A DNA stretch of 10,562 bases from Limnochordia bacterium. GTDB lineage: Bacteria > Bacillota > Limnochordia > Darwinibacteriales > B1SED10-159. The notes below the pieces were generated by a model. That model had not been told where the DNA came from, ran no database searches, and saw nothing but the letters and a program-made list of their open reading frames with translations. This document shows positions 1-6,585 of this stretch, piece after piece (position 1 is the stretch's first letter; each line of letters begins with the position of its first letter). The stretch lies in NCBI GenBank assembly GCA_007132255.1, contig SLOZ01000073.1, positions 1 through 10,562 of the forward strand, read 5' to 3'. The translations under genes and the position numbers were made by a program.

Positions 1-1259
1 CCATACTGACAACGGGCACGCGAGGCGACACGCAGCCCTACATTGCTTTAGCGCTAGAGCTTAGGAAGTCAGGTCATCGTGTCCGCATCGCTGCATCGGA
101 AGCGTTTGAAGGATTCATCACCCAATACGATCTTGACTTTCATCCAACCCGCGGGGATGTCACCAAGATAGCTGCTAGTGCGGCTGCAAGCAAAGCCCGC
201 GGCGCAGATAACCCGCTTAAGTTCTTTTTAAGCCTGAATGATAAAACTCTGCGTGCTCTGCTCGTTGCGGTGATGGAAGATCTGTTCAGGGCTTGCCATG
301 GGGCAGATGTCATTGTCTACCACCCCGGCGCGGCCATCGGATACTTCGCCGCCCAGCACCTTAAGATTCCCAGCATTCTCGCTTCACCCTTCCCCATGGG
401 AGTCACCAAAGACTATCCAGCGCTGCTCTTCTACGATACACTCCGGTTAGGTCCCGGGTTCAACTACGCAACTCACAAACTATTCCAACAGGGATTTTGG
501 CTGGCTGTTCGTTCACCAATCAGGGAGTTTTGGAAGCAGGAGTTCGGCCACGGACCGGAAAACTTGGCGTGTCCTTTTGGCAAACAAACCACGAAGCAAC
601 TACCCACAGTGATGTCCTGCAGTAAGCACGTGTTTCCAACCACCGGTCTCCCCGAACATGTTCACCAGACTGGTTATTGGTTTCTCGATGATGAACCGGA
701 CTGGGCCCCCTCTGCTGAGCTGGTAGCGTTCCTAGAGGCAGGTCCGCCACCTGTCTATGTAGGCTTCGGCAGTCTCAGCGATGTTGGTACAGCTAAGTCC
801 ACCACGGAACTCGTCCTCGCTGCGCTGCAGCAATCCGGACAACGGGGTGTCCTAGCCACGGGTTGGAACGGCATGGAGACAGTGGCCGGGGTACAAGATG
901 GCGTCTTTGTTCTGGACAGTGCTCCGCATGCATGGTTGTTCCCGCGCATGGCTGCCGTCGTTCATCACGGTGGTGCTGGCACCACCGCGGCTGGTTTCCG
1001 GGCTGGCGTACCCACTATCGTCATTCCCCACGCTAACGACCAGTTTGCCTGGGGTCGTCGCGCTTGGGAACTTGGGGTGGGTCCCCAGCCTATTCCCCGC
1101 CGGAAACTCACTCCCGACAAGCTGGCTGCTGCTATCCAGTCTGCTCTGACGGAGCCAGTGCAGGCAGCTGCCCACGCTTTGGGGACGAAGATTCAGGGCG
1201 AAAATGGAGCACAAACAGCGGCCCAAATCATCTGTGATCGCCTCAAGTTTCAGGCTTGA
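1..1259 (+). CDS. UDP-sugar-dependent glycosyltransferase (GT1/GT28, sterol-glucosyltransferase-like), 5' end cut off
   Basis: Transfers a sugar from a nucleotide donor to a lipophilic or natural-product acceptor, probably at the cytoplasmic face. The frame is open from base 3 to the TGA at 1257-1259, giving 418 visible residues. It opens with the family's N-terminal motif, ILTTGTRGDTQPYIALALEL, so probably only about four to six residues are missing. The C-terminal half holds the donor-binding signature, VVHHGGAGTTAAGFRAGVPT followed by IPHANDQFAWGRRAWELGVG (about bases 957-1080), with the HHGG and closing N-D-Q residues intact. The overall plan matches the YjiC/UGT80 group (COG1819). The acceptor cannot be told: no polyketide, sterol or carotenoid gene is in view. 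No convincing terminator follows; a short 5-bp hairpin at about 1348-1362 lacks a T-run. The family call is firm, the substrate is unknown. Confidence 0.93.
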   Translation, partial: ILTTGTRGDTQPYIALALELRKSGHRVRIAASEAFEGFITQYDLDFHPTRGDVTKIAASAAASKARGADNPLKFFLSLNDKTLRALLVAVMEDLFRACHGADVIVYHPGAAIGYFAAQHLKIPSILASPFPMGVTKDYPALLFYDTLRLGPGFNYATHKLFQQGFWLAVRSPIREFWKQEFGHGPENLACPFGKQTTKQLPTVMSCSKHVFPTTGLPEHVHQTGYWFLDDEPDWAPSAELVAFLEAGPPPVYVGFGSLSDVGTAKSTTELVLAALQQSGQRGVLATGWNGMETVAGVQDGVFVLDSAPHAWLFPRMAAVVHHGGAGTTAAGFRAGVPTIVIPHANDQFAWGRRAWELGVGPQPIPRRKLTPDKLAAAIQSALTEPVQAAAHALGTKIQGENGAQTAAQIICDRLKFQA

Positions 1260-1433
1260 GCGAGCTATAGGCTCTGAGACGGTCGGCCGAATGGTGTTAC
1301 TAACTGTAACCCCCAAAAAGAAACCTTCGGAAAGCCGATGAGCATTCTTCGTTTTGCGAAGCACAACATTTCGCCGACAAATCACTGACACTGCGCATGG
1401 CAGACCTCCACTACCAGGCCGCAGCGTTCCGCG

Positions 1434-1456
1434 AAAAGACCCCGTTCGCCGGGGTC
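1434..1456 (-). terminator. Rho-independent terminator of the secreted-protein gene
   Basis: Read on the minus strand, a 7-bp GC-rich stem (GACCCCG/CGGGGTC, 1438-1456) with a five-base loop is followed directly by TTTT (1437-1434). It lies 27 bases beyond the stop codon of the minus-strand gene at 1483-2103, which is the right place and orientation. The T-run is short but the stem is strong. Confidence 0.7.
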
Positions 1457-1482
1457 ACGCGCTCATCACCTCTGCCAGACCA

Positions 1483-2103
1483 TTACTCTTCGTAAACTGT
1501 AACCTGAATCACATCAGCATACATCACTGGTCTACCGTCGTCGCCGGTACCCAAATCCAGCCAACTGTAGCCAGTGGGCAAAACCCACGACTCCCGTTCG
1601 TTTCCGGGGACCTCAAACGCCATTTGGATCTGCCCACAAAGCATCCCATACTCAACTGGGAACGGTTGCTCCTGCACCTGGATTAAGGTGGATGGCGCTT
1701 GCAGTTGCGCACCACCGTAGGGATGGAATTCTGCGGTTATGTCCTCAAGCGGAATGTATTCACCCTCGTAGAACCGGCCCGAGGACCACGTTCCTACCGT
1801 GACCGAGTAGCGAAACAACTCGCCTGCCCAAGTGGGAATTCCATCTGCGTCGACACCAACACTTTGAAAGTCTACGCGCAGAGATCCCAGTCGATTACTT
1901 GCCAATGCCCAGTTCGCCGGAGCCGAAATGGAATTAACCAGCGGATTCACGAACAACCAAATCGGTTCAGCTAGGAAAATAAACTCGGCATACCCCATAA
2001 CATAGACTGTTGCCTGAATCTCGCCTTCACCAATCTTTGCCGCTGTCGCCAACCCACTGAACAACACCATAAGTACCAACACAACAACGATGACCCGCCT
2101 CAT
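1483..2103 (-). CDS. Secreted protein of unknown function, probably beta-rich
   Basis: A 206-residue protein starting at the ATG at 2103-2101, chosen because AAAGGAGGT (2111-2119) sits 7 bases upstream; a longer reading to 2184 has no such site. The N-terminus is a classical Sec signal: two Arg, a hydrophobic run (residues 4-18), then A-T-A-A, with cleavage likely after residue 21 or 22. The mature part has no further membrane segment, a single Cys, and alternates hydrophobic and polar residues, ending in VIQVTVYEE, which reads like the last strand of a beta-sandwich. I do not recognise the family. It could be a surface or spore-envelope protein, but nothing proves this. It is monocistronic, with a terminator downstream at 1434-1456; upstream AT-rich DNA probably holds the promoter, but I see no good -35/-10 pair. 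Confidence 0.8.
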   Translation of the reverse strand: MRRVIVVVLVLMVLFSGLATAAKIGEGEIQATVYVMGYAEFIFLAEPIWLFVNPLVNSISAPANWALASNRLGSLRVDFQSVGVDADGIPTWAGELFRYSVTVGTWSSGRFYEGEYIPLEDITAEFHPYGGAQLQAPSTLIQVQEQPFPVEYGMLCGQIQMAFEVPGNERESWVLPTGYSWLDLGTGDDGRPVMYADVIQVTVYEE

Positions 2104-2458
2104 GATACCTACCTCCTTTGGGAATGTGCTCAGAATCGCAAATGATAACATAAAAAAACTTCGGTCTTCGTGACTCCACAACACTTCTTCTTATGTCATA
2201 ACTTAAATATAAAACCAGATTCTCAAAATATACTAAAATTTTACAAAAGAGGTTACCCAAAATGGTGCGTTGGCAGACCAGATAACTAAGCCCGATGCTG
2301 CTGGCTAAACTGAAAACGGGAAGTCCCGTTTTTCCGGAACCTCCCGTTTTTGGTGGAGCGCAGACCAGGTCAATAAACGGCGCAAAGCTGTTCTCTAGAG
2401 TGGGGAAAGCCCCTGTCCACATACTAGAAGCTGTGTGCAGCTTGACCCACAGGCTGAC
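2104..2458. other. Intergenic region between two minus-strand genes
   Basis: About 355 bases without a supported gene. The part nearest the secreted-protein gene (2140-2260) is strongly AT-rich and is the probable promoter region, though no clear sigma-A match is seen. The part nearest the URO-D gene has a hairpin terminator (2313-2333), a second copy of CCCGTTTTT (2348-2356) and a 6-bp hairpin AAGCTG-TGTG-CAGCTT (2428-2443). Confidence 0.6.
2313..2333 (-). terminator. Hairpin terminator after the URO-D-like gene
   Basis: A perfect 8-bp stem AAAACGGG/CCCGTTTT with a 4-base loop (2313-2332). On the minus strand the stem ends in CCCGTTTT, giving the T-run; on the plus strand it ends in five T, so it could work in both directions. 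It lies about 125 bases past the stop of the minus-strand gene 2459-3460. The distance is longer than usual, so assignment to that gene is likely but not certain. Confidence 0.65.
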
Positions 2459-3460
2459 TTAGCCGAGCGTTTGGGCGGTCTTGATTAATGCCTCAATGTT
2501 TTCCCAGGGCACATCGTCTTGGATTTCTTGAGCAGGAGCTAGGATGTAGCCTCCGGAACGGCCCATGTGCTCTGCTGCCCGTTTGGTTTCTGCCACCACG
2601 TCATCGGGAGTGCCGAAAGGCAGTGTACGTTGGGTACTGATGCCGCCCCAGAAGGAAAGCGAGCTTCCATGCTCGTCTTTAAGTGCGAAAATATCCATCA
2701 CCTCTGGTTGGATTGGATTCAAGACATCTACGCCCATGTCGATCAAATCAGGGATAATCGCTTCGATACTGCCGCACGAGTGGACCCAGACATCCTTCCC
2801 AGCTTCGTGAATTAGTTCGTACTCCTGTTGTTCCCCAGGAGCGATGAGTTCGCGCCAGGTGGCCGGCGACATCAACATAGACTGCTGCGATCCCCAATCG
2901 CTGCCCAACAGGATTCCATCGATTTCCGGAATGTCTACGAAGTTCTCCAGCATCACCATGTTCTTGCGAATGATGGTATTCAACAGGTGTTTGGCATACG
3001 ACTTAGCGCCAGCGAGGTCAGCAAGGAAATTTTCAATGCCGCGACAGGCATTGGCCTTTTCAAAATGGCTTCCGTAGACCATGACTAAGGTGTAGCATTC
3101 CGTTGTGTCCTTCACAAACTTCAATTTGTCCACAAACTGCTCGTAGCACCCCACGCCTACTGTTTTCGGCAAATACTCGGGAGCCCCGGGACTTTGTCGG
3201 TAACTCGCAGGCACGTTATACCAGTCCCACCAGGGTTTATCAAGAACACAAAACACGTGACTGCCGATGGCGATGCTGAAGGCTTCATCGTGTGTAAAAC
3301 GGCCTTTTTCGACAGCGTTCTTCAGTTGCGGCGTGAAATAGGCTCGTTCAACCTGATCGCGGTACTTGGCTGACGCTTCACGAGTGAAGTTGATGCAATA
3401 GGGCGTACGGCCAGACGATTGATGAGACAGGGAACGTTTCACAATTTCGGTTCGCTGCAT
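2459..3460 (-). CDS. Uroporphyrinogen decarboxylase superfamily protein (MtaA/URO-D-like)
   Basis: A 333-residue protein starting at the ATG at 3460-3458, with AGGTGAT about 9 bases upstream; the frame stays open further upstream but without a better site. The fold family (PF01208) holds true heme-pathway decarboxylases and corrinoid methyltransferases. Seen here: GSDWGSQQSMLMSP (residues 186-199), the metal-binding-type WVHSCGS (H227, C229), DVLNPIQPEVMD (245-256), FWGGISTQRTLPFGTP (270-285) and GGYILAPAQEIQDDVPWENI near the C-terminus. The usual MtaA C-terminal Cys (P-G-C type) is replaced by A-P-A-Q, so a full Cys-type Zn site is not present. The protein lacks the N-terminal Arg-rich substrate motif of true HemE, and there is no heme, corrinoid or methyltransferase gene in the window. 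A role in corrinoid- or metal-dependent methyl transfer, or catabolism of methoxylated or sugar compounds, is possible. The family is firm, the function open. Confidence 0.9.
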   Translation of the reverse strand: MQRTEIVKRSLSHQSSGRTPYCINFTREASAKYRDQVERAYFTPQLKNAVEKGRFTHDEAFSIAIGSHVFCVLDKPWWDWYNVPASYRQSPGAPEYLPKTVGVGCYEQFVDKLKFVKDTTECYTLVMVYGSHFEKANACRGIENFLADLAGAKSYAKHLLNTIIRKNMVMLENFVDIPEIDGILLGSDWGSQQSMLMSPATWRELIAPGEQQEYELIHEAGKDVWVHSCGSIEAIIPDLIDMGVDVLNPIQPEVMDIFALKDEHGSSLSFWGGISTQRTLPFGTPDDVVAETKRAAEHMGRSGGYILAPAQEIQDDVPWENIEALIKTAQTLG

Positions 3461-3529
3461 GTTGATTCTATCACCTCGCTGTTTGAGTGTCGTGCGGAGT
3501 GCCGAAGGCGGTTCGTCTTCAGGGTTCAC

Positions 3530-3902
3530 TGCAAGTAGGCCAGAAAGTAATATCGTTAGAGCATACTGGGTGGCGGGCAGTATTCGTTGGAGCGATGCTA
3601 TTTACTCGCGACTGCCAAGACGGTTGCCGGTGATAATCTGGATGCCTAAGCGCACTTGTTTTTATGGTTAAGCAGTGCTACCACCACACCAACCATTAGA
3701 CCCAGCCGCGCCTCAAAGAATTTATCGAGCCCAGACGATTTTGCACTGTTTCGTCGTTCGACAGCAAAACCACTTCCACACGTCACTCCGGCCTCTCATC
3801 GTTCGGCAGCACCGCCGAAAATTCCTGCCGTGCGTGCGTGTACTCCACTCCTCCGACCAAGAAACAGATCTTCGCTTCCCGGGACCACGAATTGACCTCT
3901 TC
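3530..3902 (-). pseudogene. Possible decayed minus-strand gene in three frames
   Basis: No intact gene is supported between 3461 and 4146, but on the minus strand three successive segments in different frames read like ordinary protein with GC-rich third codon positions. They are 3902-3696 (contains AKICFLVGGVEYTHARQEFS, one stop at 3785-3783, then VEVVLLSNDETVQNRLG), a segment ending at 3646 (LDKFFEARLGLMVGVVVALL), and one running on to about 3530 (VRLGIQIITGNRLGSRE, one stop, then ATQYALTILLSGLLAV). Two frameshifts and two stops would be needed to join them. I do not recognise the parent family. Chance readability is a real alternative, so this is weak. The last segment runs in frame into the URO-D gene, whose ribosome-binding site and start nevertheless fit 3460. 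Confidence 0.25.
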
Positions 3903-3916
3903 GCAGCATGGGAACC

Positions 3917-3954
3917 GTGAGTGCCAAAGTTGGAAAGCCTACCTTTGGCATCAC
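3917..3954. repeat. Inverted repeat, 12 bp with one bulged base
   Basis: GTGA-g-TGCCAAAG (3917-3929) is complementary to CTTTGGCA-TCAC (3943-3954) with a 13-base loop and one unpaired G. No T-run follows on either strand, so it is not a typical terminator. It could be an operator or an RNA stem. It lies in the long gene-poor gap upstream of the membrane SAM-domain gene. Confidence 0.5.
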
Positions 3955-4025
3955 AATCATGGATGGCCCGAATCACACAGGGAGCCCACTCGTTGTTGTC
4001 GAAGTGTGAACTAAAGTTTGTTGAC

Positions 4026-4043
4026 TAGCGCGACTCTGCGCTA
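4026..4043 (+). repeat. Perfect 6-bp hairpin upstream of the 14-TM gene
   Basis: TAGCGC (4026-4031) and GCGCTA (4038-4043) flank a six-base spacer. A TTGACT hexamer overlaps its left edge (4021-4026), but no -10 box stands at 16-18 bases, so I cannot call a promoter. It might be an operator or part of the leader RNA. Confidence 0.35.
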
Positions 4044-4066
4044 CAGGGGGCTCTCCACCCAGGCTA

Positions 4067-4109
4067 TCTCTGTCTGTGGTGCGGTCCTACGGCAGAGAAC
4101 GTACACAGA
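4067..4109 (+). promoter_or_regulatory. Possible leader RNA with pseudoknot-ordered pairings
   Basis: Two six-base pairings are interleaved: TCTCTG (4067-4072) with CAGAGA (4093-4098), and TCTGTG (4073-4078) with CACAGA (4104-4109). The order A-B-A'-B' is that of an H-type pseudoknot, or of two competing hairpins. It ends about 25 bases before the Shine-Dalgarno sequence at 4134-4141. The next gene encodes a SAM-type binding domain, so a ligand-sensing leader is imaginable, but the sequence does not match any riboswitch consensus that I know. Short pairings such as these can arise by chance. Confidence 0.25.
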
Positions 4110-4146
4110 TGCCTGACGGCTGTTGGCCCATCTGGAGGTGACCGTG

Positions 4147-6585
4147 ATGCTCCGAAAGGTTTCCGCAGGTCTTTACATTGCACTTTTGCTTGGCCTGACA
4201 TCCCAGGTTGTTCAGATTGTCTTCCTCAGGGATCTTTTGATGATTTTCCACGGCAATGAGCTTTCCATTGGTCTGATTTTTGCGGCTTGGATGGCTTGGG
4301 TGGGATTAGGCAGTTATCTGGGCGGCATCATCTCGGCCAAATATGCCCGCGCCCAGATTCTGCTGCGGGGGAGCGCCCTCGGACTCCTGGTCGCTCTCCC
4401 TGTCACAATCCTGCTCATTCGCGAACTGCGCGCTGTATTCATGATACCTCCGGCAGCGCAGCTCTCCTTAGTTGACATCGCAGCTTCCAGCGTGTTGTTC
4501 CTGGCCCCAGCCTGCATCCTCATGGGAATGCACTTCGTATATGTCGTCAAGCTGTGGCGCAGTGAAGACCAATCCACCGATTCTTCAGCAGTCGGAAAAA
4601 CCTACGTGAGCGAAGCCCTGGGCAGTGCCCTTGGGGGCATCGTCTTTACTACTCTCCTGATCCATGTACTCAACCCACTGCAAGCCGTGGTGGCTGTGGC
4701 TGCCGTTATGCTGCTGGTGATTGTCATAGCTCAACGAACCACTCCCCCAAAGAACCCTTTTGTCTATATAGGCATCGTGGGGCTGGCCGCAATAATCCTG
4801 GGTTTCTTGAGTCCCCTAGATGATTGGGGCCACACCCGCCAGTGGCAGCACTTTCTCCCCCGACATGAACTTCTGGACATACTGCCCTCCAAGTATGGCA
4901 ACATCGCCGTGGTTCAATACGCGGATCAATACAGCTTCTACCAGAGCGGCCAACTTGTATTCAGTACAGCTGGCAGGCATGAGGAAAGGCCCGGTTGGGA
5001 AGCACAGGATTCGGTGACCTTTGCTCAACTTGCCATGATGCAGTACAAAGACCCCCAGCAGGTTCTTTTAATTGGTGGTGGACTTGGTGGTACACTGGCC
5101 GAAATAACGAAACATCCGGTAACTGGTATCGACTATGTCGAATTGGATGAGTTGCTCCTGCAGGCCGCTCGTCCCTATCTGCCGGCTTCCACCCGGAGTG
5201 CCCTGAGCGATCAGCGCGTGCAAGTGCTGCATGGCGACGCCCGTCTTTATGTAAAAACTGCTGACCAACGCTATGATTTGATCATCGTTGATCTCCCGGA
5301 CCCCGCTACGGCTGTCCTCAATCGCTATTACACCAAGGAGTTCTTTGCCGAAGCCGCAAGCCTATTAGGTCCCGAGGGCGTGCTTGTGCTCCACACAACG
5401 TCCACTCCTCAATTACACCGAACAGCTGTGGCCAACCGTAATGCTGCCGTTTACCATACGCTGCGCGACGTCTTTAACCATGTGGTCGTGGCTGGTGACC
5501 GCGTCCTCTTGTACATCGCCAGCCAAGATCCCCAGCATCCCAATGTCGATCCTTTCGTGCTACAGCAGCGCTATGAAGAGCGAGGTATCGTGACCGATGG
5601 TTTTTCGGGAACTCACTTCCATACTCTGCTTGAGGGTCCAAACGTTCGGCGAGTCAACTGGATACTTCGTAACCACGGACGCACCGCCGACGCGCACCTG
5701 ACAGGCCCCGGACCGCAGCCCCTGCTGCCGGGCAGCCTCGCCGAACAAACCCTTAAGGAACATGATCTGCCAGCGGTGAATCAACGTTATTTCATCAACT
5801 CTGACTTTAAGCCCATTGGCTACTTCTATACACTGATGCTCTGGGATGATATGACTCGACCACTGCAGCCATCGCTGTTGCCTTGGCTTTTGCAGGCCCG
5901 GCCTTGGTGGCTTCTGCCAGCAGCCGTTCTCCCGCTGCTACTCATGTTCGGATTCTACTTGGCTGTCACTGTTGGGAGCAGAAACAGAGGACTTTGGCGC
6001 CGCTTGGGAATCCGCTTAGCCGTCCTGACGACTGTCTTGACCACAGGCATTTCCACAATGATGCTCCAGATCACGCTGCTGTTCGCTTTCCAGAGTGTGT
6101 ACGGTTTTGTGTATGAACTGGTAGGTCTGATCACAGCCTTCTTCATGCTGGGTCTGGCATTCGGTGCCTGGCTTGCTCACAGATATTTGGTCAATAAATA
6201 TAGTCTGGCGACGCTGGCCTCTATCCAGCTGATCATGGCTGTGGTCGCGCTGCTCTTGTGGGTGGGACTGCCCCTCATCGGCCCCCTGCGCTCACCAACC
6301 CTGCTCTTCGTGCTCTTTGCCGCAGTCACCGCCACCGCCGGCCTGATCAACGGCATCGATTTTCCCGTGGCCGCTGCCTGTTATACGTCGGTCCACCGAC
6401 AGCCGGAGAAATCAGCAGGCGTAATCTATGCTGTAGAGCTTTTTGGCGCTTGCATTAGTGCAGTAATGGCCAGCACGGTTGTTGTACCAATCTTTGGTAT
6501 TGGCGCTTCGTTCCTAATTGCCGCTGGCGTCAGCATCATCGCCTGTATTCTACTGCTGATCGCGAAGGGGTGGTCGTATGCCTGA
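4147..6585 (+). CDS. 14-TM MFS-like membrane protein with inserted spermidine-synthase-like SAM-binding domain
   Basis: An 812-residue protein starting at the ATG at 4147, with GGAGGTGA at 4134-4141; the GTG at 4144 is too close to that site. About seven TM segments (residues 7-222) precede a Rossmann-fold aminopropyltransferase/methyltransferase-like domain (about 225-570), and seven more follow (590-806). The soluble domain has LLIGGGLGGTLAEI (307-320), a VELDE ribose-binding acidic motif (331-335), HGDA (362-365) and IIVDLPDP with D382 and D385. The GGGDG Asp of true spermidine synthases, which contacts decarboxylated SAM, is Leu (L313) here, and the segment after D-x-x-D-P reads LNRYYTKEFF. 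So the co-substrate may be SAM itself and the product unknown. The TM halves resemble each other (residues 19-60 with 636-677, and 151-195 with 758-806), as in MFS transporters. Arg and Lys cluster in loops that place the soluble domain outside the cytoplasm. Its stop overlaps the next gene's start. Confidence 0.88.
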   Translation: MLRKVSAGLYIALLLGLTSQVVQIVFLRDLLMIFHGNELSIGLIFAAWMAWVGLGSYLGGIISAKYARAQILLRGSALGLLVALPVTILLIRELRAVFMIPPAAQLSLVDIAASSVLFLAPACILMGMHFVYVVKLWRSEDQSTDSSAVGKTYVSEALGSALGGIVFTTLLIHVLNPLQAVVAVAAVMLLVIVIAQRTTPPKNPFVYIGIVGLAAIILGFLSPLDDWGHTRQWQHFLPRHELLDILPSKYGNIAVVQYADQYSFYQSGQLVFSTAGRHEERPGWEAQDSVTFAQLAMMQYKDPQQVLLIGGGLGGTLAEITKHPVTGIDYVELDELLLQAARPYLPASTRSALSDQRVQVLHGDARLYVKTADQRYDLIIVDLPDPATAVLNRYYTKEFFAEAASLLGPEGVLVLHTTSTPQLHRTAVANRNAAVYHTLRDVFNHVVVAGDRVLLYIASQDPQHPNVDPFVLQQRYEERGIVTDGFSGTHFHTLLEGPNVRRVNWILRNHGRTADAHLTGPGPQPLLPGSLAEQTLKEHDLPAVNQRYFINSDFKPIGYFYTLMLWDDMTRPLQPSLLPWLLQARPWWLLPAAVLPLLLMFGFYLAVTVGSRNRGLWRRLGIRLAVLTTVLTTGISTMMLQITLLFAFQSVYGFVYELVGLITAFFMLGLAFGAWLAHRYLVNKYSLATLASIQLIMAVVALLLWVGLPLIGPLRSPTLLFVLFAAVTATAGLINGIDFPVAAACYTSVHRQPEKSAGVIYAVELFGACISAVMASTVVVPIFGIGASFLIAAGVSIIACILLLIAKGWSYA

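Noticed and set aside
1285..1310. Hairpin after the glycosyltransferase gene (GGTGTTAC...GTAACCCC)
   Set aside because: One mismatch in a short stem and no T-run on the plus strand, so it is not a convincing terminator.
852..1391. Long open frame on the minus strand (179 codons)
   Set aside because: It lies mostly opposite the glycosyltransferase, whose motifs are unmistakable, and its translation has no protein-family features or ribosome-binding site.
3722..3976. 84-codon minus-strand frame in the long gap
   Set aside because: It is rich in Arg, Cys and Trp, as expected of non-coding sequence, with no start site; another frame at the same place has better codon bias.
4021..4047. TTGACT as a -35 box for the 14-TM gene
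   Set aside because: The only possible -10 (TACAGG) is 15 bases away and a poor match.
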